In this document: piece after piece, positions 8,231-16,939 of the stretch
Numbering within the stretch: position 1 is the first letter of the stretch
How the letters are laid out: the number at the start of each line of letters is the position of its first letter
Assembly: GCA_002083555.1 (NCBI GenBank)
Contig: MSXN01000005.1
Span: forward strand, 64,208-128,207
Length of the DNA: 64,000 nt
Source: Nitrospira sp. ST-bin5
GTDB lineage: Bacteria > Nitrospirota > Nitrospiria > Nitrospirales > Nitrospiraceae
Reading direction: 5' to 3'
Made by a program: the position numbers and the translations under genes
The notes under the pieces: generated by a model
Databases searched by the model: none
What the model was told of the DNA's origin: nothing
Seen by the model: the letters and a program-made list of their open reading frames with translations, nothing else

Positions 8231-9001
8231 ATGTGGCAGTTGTATCTCATAGTGGGACTCTTGGGCGCACTGATTGGGAGTTTTCTCAACGTGTGCATTT
8301 ACCGACTGCCTCGCCGTGAATCCATTGTCTGGCCAGGATCCCATTGTCCTGCCTGCTCCAAGCCGATTGCATGGTACGACAACGTACCGATCCTGGGCTA
8401 TCTGATGCTTGCCGGTCGATGTCGTGCCTGTTCCGTCAGTATCCCGATCCACTATCCTGTCGTAGAAGCCTTGAATACTGTTGGGTATCTGGCCACGCTC
8501 TGGGTTTTTGGGCCTACGTTGGTGGCGGCGGTGTATGCCATTCTGTTATCCGCTTTGCTCGTGGTGGCGGGCACGGACTTGTCCCATAAGATTATTCCCA
8601 ATGCCGTCACGTTTCCTGGGATCGTTCTGGGGCTGGTGAGTGCCGCAACCATCCTGCCGTTGGGATTGTTGAATGGTCTTGTTGGCCTCCTCGTTGGTGG
8701 CGGGATTTTGTGGGTGCTCGCCTGGGCTAGTCCCTATCTGTTCGGCAAGGAAGGGATGGGCGGCGGGGATATCAAATTACTGGCAATGATCGGGGCATTT
8801 CTGGGATGGAAGCTGGCGTTGATGACGATCATGATCGGATCTCTGGTCGGGTCGGTCGTTGGTGTTTCGCTGCTCGCGGCGCAGGTGATCAAGCGCGAGG
8901 AGTACATCCCGTTCGGCCCATTTTTGGTCCTGGGCGCAGTGAGCGCCCTCTTCTTTGGAACCCCCATGCTTGAGTGGTACCAGGGATTGTTGGCGGGCTA
9001 A
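8231..9001 (+). CDS. pilD: Prepilin peptidase / N-methyltransferase
   Basis: An inner-membrane aspartic protease that cleaves the glycine-phenylalanine junction of type IV prepilins and methylates the new N-terminus. The N-terminal methyltransferase domain has the two zinc CxxC pairs, Cys39/42 and Cys64/67. The protease domain has the conserved aspartates in GTDLSH (Asp116) and GGGDIK (Asp180). About eight membrane segments are visible. ATG 8231 gives 256 residues beginning MWQLYLIVGLLGALIGSFLN, a usual PilD start; an upstream TTG at 8192 is possible. It heads the pilus region and would process all the pseudopilins encoded downstream. Confidence 0.92.
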   Translation: MWQLYLIVGLLGALIGSFLNVCIYRLPRRESIVWPGSHCPACSKPIAWYDNVPILGYLMLAGRCRACSVSIPIHYPVVEALNTVGYLATLWVFGPTLVAAVYAILLSALLVVAGTDLSHKIIPNAVTFPGIVLGLVSAATILPLGLLNGLVGLLVGGGILWVLAWASPYLFGKEGMGGGDIKLLAMIGAFLGWKLALMTIMIGSLVGSVVGVSLLAAQVIKREEYIPFGPFLVLGAVSALFFGTPMLEWYQGLLAG

Positions 9002-9246
9002 TCTCATTTCCAGAATTCACACTATTCGCTCTCCTCTGTATCTATTCCTTTTCCAGTTGTATCCGCCTTGTTACGCGGTCATGCGCTCCGCGCGTCGGTC
9101 ACGATGCGTGGACTTCGCGGTTATTCCCTCCAATTACTGCTGAATTCCCTGTCCATTTCAAAGGGATCGGTGTCTTGCTCCTATCGGCTCATATCGAAAT
9201 GCAGAGCTTCGGGCGTCGGGTACAGCTCTTGATATGACACCTGAGC

Positions 9247-9714
9247 ATGAACCGGTGCAGCTCAAATAGAACATCAGTCGTGAAGAGTGAGAGCGGGTTC
9301 AGCCTCACAGAGGCGCTGACCTCGATGGCCATCGTCGGACTTGTATCGGCGTTGGCCATTCCTAATCTGATGATGCTGAACGCGCGGGTGCAGGCCGATG
9401 TGTTTGCGCAGCAGGTCTCCTCTGAACTCCGTTGGGCAAGGCAATGGGCGATATCGAAACGAGACCGTGTTCGGCTGGTATTCGACCAAGACCGCCAGGC
9501 GATCGTTGCTCAGATCGGCAATGACCGCGTGCAGCACCACCAGTTGTCGTACCAGCACAAAGGGCTTGAGATCGATGAGCCGAGTGCGGGGCCGGATGTC
9601 GTGTTTCATCCGAGCGGTCGTTCTGCGACCGCCACGACGATCCAGTTCCGCAACGGCCAGGGGCATGCCCGCACCATCACCGTGAGTCTCACGGGACGGG
9701 TCTCAGTTCGATGA
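9247..9714 (+). CDS. Minor pseudopilin, GspH/FimT type (first set)
   Basis: A 155-residue type IV pilin-like protein. The class III signal is SESG|FSLTE with cleavage after Gly17 and the invariant Glu at mature position 5, then a hydrophobic helix ending AIPNLMML. The downstream QVSSELRWARQWAISKRDRV segment is typical of GspH/FimT. It is expected to be cleaved by the prepilin peptidase and to sit at the pilus tip or initiation complex. The stop overlaps the next ATG (ATGA), so it opens a coupled four-gene minor-pilin operon. The 245 bp between pilD and this gene show no clear gene. Confidence 0.85.
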   Translation: MNRCSSNRTSVVKSESGFSLTEALTSMAIVGLVSALAIPNLMMLNARVQADVFAQQVSSELRWARQWAISKRDRVRLVFDQDRQAIVAQIGNDRVQHHQLSYQHKGLEIDEPSAGPDVVFHPSGRSATATTIQFRNGQGHARTITVSLTGRVSVR

Positions 9715-10190
9715 GGTGGCGTCACGATAGAGGCTTCAGTCTGGTGGAGGCGATGGTCGCCATGAGTATTTCAACGATCGTCGTGATGGGAGGGATGGCG
9801 GCGATTCAGCTATCTGCCAGGTTGGTTCAACAGGGGACGATAAAGACCAGGGCGTTGGCGCTGGCGCAGGGGCGCTTGGAAGCCAAGCGGTCCGTGCGGT
9901 GGGAGGCGCTTCTGCAGGATGATCTCGACCACGATGGCAGGATGGATGTGATGATGGCGGATGATGGGCAGGGGGCCGATGTCTTGGCCGGAGATGGCAT
10001 CTACTCGGCCCAGTGGGAGCATGACGGAGTGACTCTGAAGTGGACGGTGGCGCTGGACCGTCTCGAGCCACTCAGCACCGCCGGATTGGTGACGATTCGG
10101 GCGGCGGCATCCTATCCGTCGCTTGGTGGCGTGCGGGTGGTGGAGGTGGGAACCGTGCGGGCCAATCCGACATTCACAGGCGCCCGATGA
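9711..10190 (+). CDS. Minor pilin, PilV/GspI type (first set)
   Basis: A 159-residue prepilin with a very short leader, MRWRHDRG|FSLVEAMVAM, and one N-terminal membrane helix. The globular part has an acidic stretch, DDLDHDGRMD followed by GADVLAGDGIYSAQW. The latter resembles the GDGIYSA motif of many secreted beta-sandwich domains and may bind calcium. The PilV/GspI assignment rests on position after a GspH-like gene and on the VEAMVAM start. It is coupled to both neighbours by 4-bp ATGA overlaps. Confidence 0.78.
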   Translation: MRWRHDRGFSLVEAMVAMSISTIVVMGGMAAIQLSARLVQQGTIKTRALALAQGRLEAKRSVRWEALLQDDLDHDGRMDVMMADDGQGADVLAGDGIYSAQWEHDGVTLKWTVALDRLEPLSTAGLVTIRAAASYPSLGGVRVVEVGTVRANPTFTGAR

Positions 10191-10927
10191 GCGGACCGAC
10201 TCGACCTCATCGGTGGCTCACAATCCTCATCTCACCGTCCGGGGTGTGTTTGTCAGAACTGATGGTGGCGTTGGCGATCGGAACATTGGTGTTGGCGGGA
10301 AGCCTCGAGGCGTTCAACATGGTGCAGGCTCAGGCCGTTCGCCAGCAACGCATTATGGCCGCCCAACAAGAGATGCGGGTGGGCTTGGAAGTGTTTGAGC
10401 AGGAAGTACGCATGGCTTCGTCGTCGACCATTGTCGTTGCCAGGTCTGATCGCTTTGAGTTTTTCGCCAACATCCAGGGGTTGCGGACGGTGACCACCGC
10501 CTCTGTCGCGGCCGGTCAAACGGTTTTGCCTGTGCAGAACGGCAGTGGGTGGGATGCAGGGAAAACGGTGGTGCTTTGTGGGGTGAGCGGGTGCGAGTCC
10601 CACCGACTAGGGAGCCCAGGTCAGCGCAGCCAACTCCTGCTGAGTGGCTCGGTTGGGGGAACCTATCCGGCGGGTGCGTCGGTAGAGGTGCGCAATCGGG
10701 TCACGTACTACACACGGGTTGATGACCGAGATCGCACGCAGTTGATGCGGCAGATTGATGGAGGCGCCGGGGCGTTGATCGGTGATCTGCAGTCCGTGCG
10801 TTTGTCGTATTGGGATGAGTGGGGGAAGGCTGGCGCAGGTATCGGTCGGATTATTCGTGTCGCAGTGGAACTCCTGCCGGTCGTCGGTGCCCCTACGATC
10901 GTTCGAGAAGTCGCGGTGCGCTCCTAG
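10187..10927 (+). CDS. Minor pilin, PilW/GspJ type (first set)
   Basis: A 246-residue prepilin starting at ATG 10187 inside the ATGA overlap with the PilV-like gene. The processing site is unusual: SPSG|VCLSELMVAL keeps Gly at -1 and Glu at +5 but has Val instead of Phe at +1. The following helix ends near residue 42, and QQEMRVGLEVFEQEVRMAS is the alpha-spine region common to PilW. The body contains VVLCGVSGCES and ends in a beta-rich section. The assignment is from architecture and order, not from a strong family motif. Confidence 0.78.
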   Translation: MSGPTRPHRWLTILISPSGVCLSELMVALAIGTLVLAGSLEAFNMVQAQAVRQQRIMAAQQEMRVGLEVFEQEVRMASSSTIVVARSDRFEFFANIQGLRTVTTASVAAGQTVLPVQNGSGWDAGKTVVLCGVSGCESHRLGSPGQRSQLLLSGSVGGTYPAGASVEVRNRVTYYTRVDDRDRTQLMRQIDGGAGALIGDLQSVRLSYWDEWGKAGAGIGRIIRVAVELLPVVGAPTIVREVAVRS

Positions 10928-10954
10928 CGCATCGGATGAAAGGAGTCAGGAGTC

Positions 10955-12427
10955 ATGAAGACGGTTCAAACACACTCACCACATGAACAGGGTATTGCGC
11001 TGTTGGGGGTCATCATTCTTGCGTTGGTGCTGGCGCTGGTGGGCGCGGCGTTGCTGGATCTGGCAGGGCAAGAGGCGTCGAGCGCCTCGGGAGCCACCGA
11101 GGTCGCTGTGGCTCAGGCCGTGGCTGATGCGGCGCAAGATCTGGTCATCGCCTGGTTTCATAGTCCGCACACCAGCCCATCGGCCTTGGCGGCACTCCTG
11201 ACCAAGCGGCAGTCGTCCTCAGAGGGAACTCCCTCATTTTTCGACCAGGCCGGCCGGTCTCAATTCATCGGAACGGCCGATCGTCCCGATGTGTGGCTCG
11301 ATGCTTCACGGAGTGCAGATCACCATTTGTTGAACGATGCGGGGACAGGAATGTTTCGGCTCCTGCAGGATCTCGGTTCAGTGCAAGAGCTGAAGGTCTA
11401 TGCCCCGAGCGGTCCCGGGTTGCTCTGTACCGTCGACGCAACAGTCGCGACGGTGAGTTCCTCCGTGAGACATGCGGTCTCGACGCAACTCCGTGCCCTG
11501 GAAATTCCGGCACTGCGGGCCGGGATCCAGGTTGGAGGCAATCTTGGTGTGCCTCAGGTCGCGCCGGAGTCGGGTGCGCTGGTGCATTGGGGAGAGCTGA
11601 CCGTCGGAGGCGATCTGATTGTCCAGCGGGTGGAAGATCTCCCTTCGCAGAGTGACAGCGCACCAGTGACCGGTGTGAGTTATCGCGATATGTCTCATCG
11701 CGAAGACCGGTGGTTGTCGATGTTAGTAGGGGGGCCGGTTCATCTCATGCAATTGTCACCGGGGCAGAGCAGTAGTGGCGTGCTTCCTCTCAATATCCAT
11801 GCGAATCGGCATCCGACTCCCGGGGTGCGGAGAGATCACTGGGGGTACGAACAGCTCAAGCAACTTGCCAAACAATATGGCACCTACGTGGCAATTGATC
11901 GGGATGGTCTCTTGTATTCGAGTGGGTCGGTGGAGCCAGGCCGCGGGGTGACCCCCGACGACTATCTACGCTCACGCAGTGTTGGCGATACTCGAGGCCT
12001 CATCTTCATTGACACTTTAGATCAGAAAGCTCCGCGGGCCGACAACCTTGGGGTGGTTCGGTTGAATACGGCCTATCTTGAGGCGGTCCTTGTTGTGCAA
12101 GGCCATGTCATGGTGGGTCCCGCTGGGTCGGGGCAGTCCCTCTCTGTGTTGAGCCCTCCTGCCGGAGGAAGCGGGACTGCCGGGAGCCGGACTTCAGTAT
12201 CACTCTCGAATATTCATCTGAACGGGGTGCTCTATGCCGTCGGGAATATCACGCTCGATCGCTCCATGCGGGTGTTCGGGGCCGTAGCGGCGGAGGGGAC
12301 GATTGCGACGACTCACCCGGGGGCGACCATGGAGCTGTGGTACGACCACGAGATGGGGCGCGGACTGTTTCGCGGGATTCCGGTTGTTATGCGCGCGCCC
12401 GGGACCTGGATGGTCCGATATGAATGA
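10955..12427 (+). CDS. Large PilX-like pilus assembly protein (first set)
   Basis: A 490-residue protein whose first 45 residues fit the PilX N-terminal pattern: EQGIALLGVIILALVLALVGAALL, one hydrophobic helix without a canonical prepilin cleavage site. The rest has no family I recognise; it is rich in Ser/Gly/Leu and repeatedly shows VGGDL, GELTVGG and GNITLD, as in bactofilin-like or beta-helical rungs. AAAGGAGTCAGGAG precedes ATG 10955. It takes the PilX place in the GspH-PilV-PilW-X order and is over twice the usual PilX length. The downstream ATPase reading frame overlaps or abuts its 3' end. Confidence 0.7.
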   Translation: MKTVQTHSPHEQGIALLGVIILALVLALVGAALLDLAGQEASSASGATEVAVAQAVADAAQDLVIAWFHSPHTSPSALAALLTKRQSSSEGTPSFFDQAGRSQFIGTADRPDVWLDASRSADHHLLNDAGTGMFRLLQDLGSVQELKVYAPSGPGLLCTVDATVATVSSSVRHAVSTQLRALEIPALRAGIQVGGNLGVPQVAPESGALVHWGELTVGGDLIVQRVEDLPSQSDSAPVTGVSYRDMSHREDRWLSMLVGGPVHLMQLSPGQSSSGVLPLNIHANRHPTPGVRRDHWGYEQLKQLAKQYGTYVAIDRDGLLYSSGSVEPGRGVTPDDYLRSRSVGDTRGLIFIDTLDQKAPRADNLGVVRLNTAYLEAVLVVQGHVMVGPAGSGQSLSVLSPPAGGSGTAGSRTSVSLSNIHLNGVLYAVGNITLDRSMRVFGAVAAEGTIATTHPGATMELWYDHEMGRGLFRGIPVVMRAPGTWMVRYE

Positions 12428-12455
12428 CACCGACTTGGCAGGGAGGAGGTGGAGA

Positions 12456-14267
12456 GTGCAGAGTCCAGGCGACAAGCTTCCCAACGCGAATCCGTCGAAC
12501 AACGTAGAACGTCCGCTAAGCAAGAATCCGGCTGCTCGTATGGATCGGGAGCGCCGCCTCCTGTCGCTGCTGGTGACTCGCGGCGTGCTCAGTCAGGATG
12601 AGAGGGAAGCCGCGCTTGAGGCGGTACGGGTGGAAGGTGTGGACCTGGAGTCGCTCCTCCTCGACACGTATCACGTTGCCAAGTCAGACTTTGGCGCCGC
12701 GCTTAGCGAGTATTTTAGCTGCCCGTTCCTTGCGTATGACGAGCGCGCTGTTCTAGAGGTGGCCCTCCTCAAGAATCTCCGCATTGAGTATCTCAGGAAA
12801 AGCGCGTGGGTGCCGATCAAGCGGCAGGGAGCGGTGGTGGAGATTCTGAGGACGGATCCTCAGGATCTCGATAAAGATCCGGACATCCGTCGGGCATTCC
12901 CACGGCTGACGATTCGAGTCGTGGTTGGACTACGGCGCGATCTCGAGAAGTGGTTGCTTCTGGCCACCGAGCAGTCGGCTCGCGGGGCGATCGCCGACAT
13001 TCTCGGCGAACTCGTGCATGAGGTCTGGAACGAAGCCGACGGCAACGTGCAGCAGATTACGGAGCACGATTCCGCCATTGTGCGACTGGCGAACCAATTG
13101 ATTGCGGAGGCCGACCGGCTTGGGGCCTCGGATATTCATATAGAGCCCTATTCGACCGGACGTGACACCGCCGTGCGCTTCCGTGTTGACGGGACCTGCT
13201 TCCCCTACATGAAGATTCCCTCCGGATACCGGCGTGCGGTCGTGTCACGCATCAAGATCATGGCCAATCTGGATATCGCGGAGCGGCGCAAACCTCAGGA
13301 TGGCAAGATTCGCTATCGCCTCGGAAAAGATCGGGATCTTGAGCTGCGTGTGGCGACGCTCCCTACGGCGGGAGAGAACGAAGATGTCACGTTGCGACTC
13401 TTAACCGCAAAAACGCCGATGCCGTTGGAGGCCATGGAGTTTATGCCGGGTGTTTTGGAGACCGTGAAGGAATTGGTCGAACGTCCGCAGGGCATTCTCC
13501 TTTGCGTGGGGCCGACCGGGTCCGGGAAAACGACGACCCTGCATGCCCTGTTGAAGCAGGTGAATACCGATGCCCGCAAGATCGTGACGGCAGAGGATCC
13601 GATCGAGCTGACCCAGGAGGGGCTCCGTCAAGTGCAGGTGCATCCCAAGATCGGCTTCACCTTCGCTGCGGCCATGCGGGCATTTCTGCGGGCCGATCCG
13701 GATATCATCATGATCGGGGAGATGCGCGATAAAGAAACAGCGGATATCGCGATTGAGGCGTCACTCACAGGTCACTTGGTGATGAGTACGCTGCATACCA
13801 ACAGTGCCGTCGAGACCGTCACGCGACTGTTGGATATGGGGTGCGATGCTTTCAACTTTTCCGATGCGATGCTAGGCGTGCTGGCGCAACGATTGTGCAA
13901 GCGCCTCTGTGTGCACTGCAAAGAGGCGTACCATCCTGATCGGCAGGAGTTTGACGATTTGACTCAGTCCTATGGAGTGGGTGACTGGGAACGAGTCGGA
14001 GTCACGTATTCGCCGGAGCTGAACCTCTATCGCGCGCGTGGGTGTGAGCGGTGCAATCAGAGCGGATTTAAAGGCCGAATGGCACTGCATGAGCTGCTGG
14101 TCGGTTCCGACGACGTAAAGCGGTGTATTCAGTCCCGGGCCAGAACGGCAGAGATGGCGGGTGTTGCGAAGCGTGAGGGGATGGTGACTCTGCTCCAACA
14201 TGGGATTCAGAAAATTTTCGAAGGCGTCACCACCTATCGACAAGTTCGTGCCGTGGCTGTGAAGTGA
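12456..14267 (+). CDS. Type IV pilus / type II secretion assembly ATPase (PilB/GspE family)
   Basis: A hexameric cytoplasmic ATPase that powers pilin or pseudopilin assembly. It has an N-terminal MshEN-like domain (about residues 25-170), the SDIHIEPY segment, Walker A GPTGSGKTTTLHAL (about 352), the Asp box ITAEDPIE-like TAEDPIELTQEG, Walker B IIMIGEMRD, the His box LVMSTLHTNSA, and a zinc tetracysteine split between CKRLCVHC and CERC. GGGAGGAGG at 12441-12449 sits 6 bases before GTG 12456 and decides the start; ATG 12420 would add 12 residues and overlap the previous gene. It shares an operon with the first minor-pilin set. Confidence 0.9.
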   Translation: MQSPGDKLPNANPSNNVERPLSKNPAARMDRERRLLSLLVTRGVLSQDEREAALEAVRVEGVDLESLLLDTYHVAKSDFGAALSEYFSCPFLAYDERAVLEVALLKNLRIEYLRKSAWVPIKRQGAVVEILRTDPQDLDKDPDIRRAFPRLTIRVVVGLRRDLEKWLLLATEQSARGAIADILGELVHEVWNEADGNVQQITEHDSAIVRLANQLIAEADRLGASDIHIEPYSTGRDTAVRFRVDGTCFPYMKIPSGYRRAVVSRIKIMANLDIAERRKPQDGKIRYRLGKDRDLELRVATLPTAGENEDVTLRLLTAKTPMPLEAMEFMPGVLETVKELVERPQGILLCVGPTGSGKTTTLHALLKQVNTDARKIVTAEDPIELTQEGLRQVQVHPKIGFTFAAAMRAFLRADPDIIMIGEMRDKETADIAIEASLTGHLVMSTLHTNSAVETVTRLLDMGCDAFNFSDAMLGVLAQRLCKRLCVHCKEAYHPDRQEFDDLTQSYGVGDWERVGVTYSPELNLYRARGCERCNQSGFKGRMALHELLVGSDDVKRCIQSRARTAEMAGVAKREGMVTLLQHGIQKIFEGVTTYRQVRAVAVK

Positions 14268-14608
14268 AGAATCGATTCAGATTTTCTCGCGCCCGTAGGA
14301 CCAACCGTTAATGTCTCTCACCCCGGGTGGCTTTCCTTTTGAGGCTTGCCTGAGGTGTCTCTCCAGCCTTCAGCCAACCACCATTATATGTAGTGACCAG
14401 GGGGCATTTGAGGGTCGCTCCATCTCAGGCCGCAAAGGGGTCGCGCGCGCATGGGCACAGACTCCCGGCCAAAATTTGTCGGCACATTGCGCGAAAAACG
14501 CCCATCACACGCTCAGTCTTGCTCCGGACAAGTCTTGATAAATCAAGTGGTTAAACTGCAGCGCAAGGGCCTCCGTAACGGCATGCCCCTTGCTCGGTTG
14601 GGGGTGCC
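14268..14608 (+). other. Gene-poor gap between the two pilus operons
   Basis: I see no convincing gene in these 341 bases. There is a 14-base inverted repeat, CTTGAT-AA-ATCAAG, at 14534-14547. No sigma-54 -24/-12 box or consensus sigma-70 promoter stands out, although a promoter for the second minor-pilin operon must lie here or further upstream. Confidence 0.4.
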
Positions 14609-15124
14609 ATGATGCACCCAAGACCAAACAGGCTACGCAAGGTCCGTACACAGGAAGGGGGGTTCACCCTTCTTGAGATCATGATCGTCGTTGTCATTGT
14701 TGGAATTGCGGCAGGGTTGGCCGTTCCGAATCTGACGCTTATGTATGCCAAGTATGAGCTGTACCAAACAACAACGACAATCTATAACCGCCTCATGATG
14801 GCTCGCTCCGCTGCCATCAGCCGGAACGCTATGATCGTGGCCACTCCAGCCAATATACCGATGGGCCTAGACCAGGTGACGTTTACAGCTCCACTCGGGG
14901 TAGAAACATTGCCGCTCAACGTGAGATTTGTCCTCCCGCTACCGGTCAATCCTATCGGGTATACGCCGAGAGGGCTGAGCACCTCGCCTCTGGCGGCTCA
15001 GACGATTCAATTGCAAAGCGTCCGTAATCCCAATCTGATTTACACGATCTCGCTCGCGCCATCGGGGAAGGTGACGTGGTGTCGGCAGGCCATCAACCCC
15101 TGTGTGGTGAACGCCACATCATGA
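14609..15124 (+). CDS. fimT: Minor pseudopilin FimT/GspH type (second set)
   Basis: A 171-residue prepilin: leader QEGG|FTLLEIMIVVVIVGIAAG with cleavage after Gly18 and Glu at +5, then AVPNLTLM. The IYNRLMMARSAAISRNAMI segment is the FimT signature region (helix followed by the first beta-strands). It ends GKVTWCRQAINPCV, with a C-terminal cysteine pair that could form a disulfide. Its stop overlaps the next gene's ATG by 4 bp. It is the first gene of the PilY1-containing operon. Confidence 0.88.
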   Translation: MMHPRPNRLRKVRTQEGGFTLLEIMIVVVIVGIAAGLAVPNLTLMYAKYELYQTTTTIYNRLMMARSAAISRNAMIVATPANIPMGLDQVTFTAPLGVETLPLNVRFVLPLPVNPIGYTPRGLSTSPLAAQTIQLQSVRNPNLIYTISLAPSGKVTWCRQAINPCVVNATS

Positions 15125-15660
15125 ACAGAGGAACAGGCGAACCCATCATGAACGTACACAACGAAAAGGGCTTCACGTTGGCTGAGGTGTTGGTATCGGC
15201 GGCCATTCTCGGTGTGGGCGTGATGGGCATGGCGGCTATGCAGGGCATGTCACTCGGGAAGAATGTGGATGCCAACGATTTGTCTATTGTGACGAACATT
15301 GCCGCCGACATGATGGAGCGGATTCAGAACAACCGGCGGTACTCCTGGGCGTATCACAATCTCGATACGACCGGCCCGGGTAACTGTCTTGTAGGGGGAT
15401 TACCGGCTCCGCCGCCACTTGGCATCCAGCCGATTACCAACCCGCAGGTCACACAGGTGGTTCAGGGAGATTGTACCCAGTGGCGTGCGAGAGTCCTCGG
15501 TTCGAATCTTGTGAATGCAGTTGGTTTGGTGACGGCGACTCAAGTGGCACCGGCCGGATCCGGAGCCATGCAGGTCACAGTCAGGGTGAACTGGAACGAC
15601 CGAGGGGAAGGGCAACGACCCAGGACCGTGGCATTTCAAACGCTTGTCGTTCCTGAGTAA
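15121..15660 (+). CDS. pilV: Minor pilin PilV (second set)
   Basis: Type IV pilus modification protein PilV. The leader ends EKG|FTLAEVLVSAAILGVGVMG, followed by MAAMQGMSLGKN and NIAADMMERIQNNR, the recognised PilV region (loss of spontaneous processing, then amphipathic helix). The C-terminal part has QVTVRVNWNDRGEGQRPRTV, the usual VxWxD strand. Start ATG 15121 overlaps the FimT stop (ATGA); ATG 15148 is an alternative. Length 179 residues. It functions with PilW, PilX and PilY1 as a tip/priming complex. Confidence 0.88.
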   Translation: MNRGTGEPIMNVHNEKGFTLAEVLVSAAILGVGVMGMAAMQGMSLGKNVDANDLSIVTNIAADMMERIQNNRRYSWAYHNLDTTGPGNCLVGGLPAPPPLGIQPITNPQVTQVVQGDCTQWRARVLGSNLVNAVGLVTATQVAPAGSGAMQVTVRVNWNDRGEGQRPRTVAFQTLVVPE

Positions 15661-15707
15661 TCAGTGAACAGTCGGGTTGAGTCAGGCGAGAAGGACTAGG
15701 TGAACCG

Positions 15708-16937
15708 ATGACGACACAGGCGCAGGTGCGGAGCCAGGCCCAAGCGGGATTTACGCTGACGGAAGTCATGGTCGCGACCATGATGACGACGGCCCTCCTG
15801 GCGGCGGGGTTCGGGGCTTTGACCGTAAGTCAGAAGACCACCAGGGTCAGCGGTCAGGTTGGGAACACCCAAGCCACAGCTCGCAACGCTCTCGATATGA
15901 TCACGGCCGATCTCAAACTGGCTGGTTTCGGGATGCAGGGACTCACGACACCCGTCGGGGGCTGTCATATCAACGGGACTCCGTCCGCGCTCGTGCCCTC
16001 AGACAACAATCCGGCAGGTGCCGATTTCGGACCTGACTCTATCTCAATGGTCGTGCCGATGACGAATTCGATTACGGCGGTGGGGGCACTGTGGCAGGTG
16101 TTTGTGCCACCGAACGGGACCATTGGGGGGCCGAAGACACCCATTACCAATATCCCAATGCCGGCGAACGCCACTACGGGGATGGGCAATGCTCTCCCTG
16201 GAGGGTTTCTCTCGCTGCCTGGGAACGTCGTGTCGCTGGGCGGGGTGGCTGGATCAATCATCCAGGCGGCAAATGTCGGCGGTTTAACCGTAAACCCGGC
16301 TATTCAGGATCCGACGGCGTTTGGTACCGGAACTCAAGTCTATTTAGTGCAGTGCATCACGTATCAGGTAATTCCTCCGCCTGATATTCTCAACATCTGT
16401 CTTGGATCGGCACCCTGTCTCGTTCGTGGAGCAGTGCCACCGGCGCTGGTCTTGCCGGGTGCGGTGCCGAACTGCAATCAGCCAAACGCGAATTGCATGC
16501 CCATTATGGATGGGGTCGAGGATCTTCAACTGGCCTATGCCTGCGACGGTTGTAGCCCCCTCATCAATTCAGGAAATCCTGACGGGCAGATCGATGACAT
16601 CAGCGGGAATAACATCTTTGACACCCCCGATTTTGTTACGGATAGGAACTGGTTCGGCGCGGCGGCGCCATTTGGCGCGACCATGACGCCGGCGAAGATC
16701 CGTATGGCGCAAGTCACGATTGTTGCCCGGCAAACGCAACTAGACCAGGGGATGGGCGAAGGCATCTCGACGAACGTCTCGAACAATAACGCGATTACCA
16801 ATGTGAGTGATCACAACCATGCGACCGGGGTCTTCGCTCTTGGCGATAACGCCACCCCTGCCCAACAGCAGGCCTACATGCAGTTTCGCAGGCGCGTGCA
16901 GACTCGCACGGTCGAGCTTAGAAATCTGAGGTCATAA
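15708..16937 (+). CDS. pilW: Minor pilin PilW (second set)
   Basis: A 409-residue PilW-type protein. Prepilin leader AQAG|FTLTEVMVATMMTTALL with cleavage after Gly14; ATARNALDMITADLKLAGFGM is the classical PilW helix, and the middle has PGFLSLPG-like loops and Cys-rich CDGCSP. The C-terminus RMAQVTIVARQ matches the terminal PilW strand. PilW is a minor pilin that interacts with PilV, PilX and PilY1. Two bases separate its stop from the PilX ATG. Confidence 0.88.
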   Translation: MTTQAQVRSQAQAGFTLTEVMVATMMTTALLAAGFGALTVSQKTTRVSGQVGNTQATARNALDMITADLKLAGFGMQGLTTPVGGCHINGTPSALVPSDNNPAGADFGPDSISMVVPMTNSITAVGALWQVFVPPNGTIGGPKTPITNIPMPANATTGMGNALPGGFLSLPGNVVSLGGVAGSIIQAANVGGLTVNPAIQDPTAFGTGTQVYLVQCITYQVIPPPDILNICLGSAPCLVRGAVPPALVLPGAVPNCNQPNANCMPIMDGVEDLQLAYACDGCSPLINSGNPDGQIDDISGNNIFDTPDFVTDRNWFGAAAPFGATMTPAKIRMAQVTIVARQTQLDQGMGEGISTNVSNNNAITNVSDHNHATGVFALGDNATPAQQQAYMQFRRRVQTRTVELRNLRS

Positions 16938-16939
16938 CT

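Noticed and set aside
12303..12455. Upstream extension of the PilB-like ATPase to 12303
   Set aside because: It would overlap the PilX-like gene by over 100 bp, and a strong GGGAGGAGG points to GTG 12456.
14311..14538. 75-codon plus frame in the gap between pilus operons
   Set aside because: No ribosome-binding site, no recognised motif and a Cys/Ser/Pro-rich composition; not reported as a gene.
14400..14608. Sigma-54 promoter for the second pilus operon
   Set aside because: GGCACATTGC occurs near 14480, but the spacing of the -24 and -12 elements is wrong.
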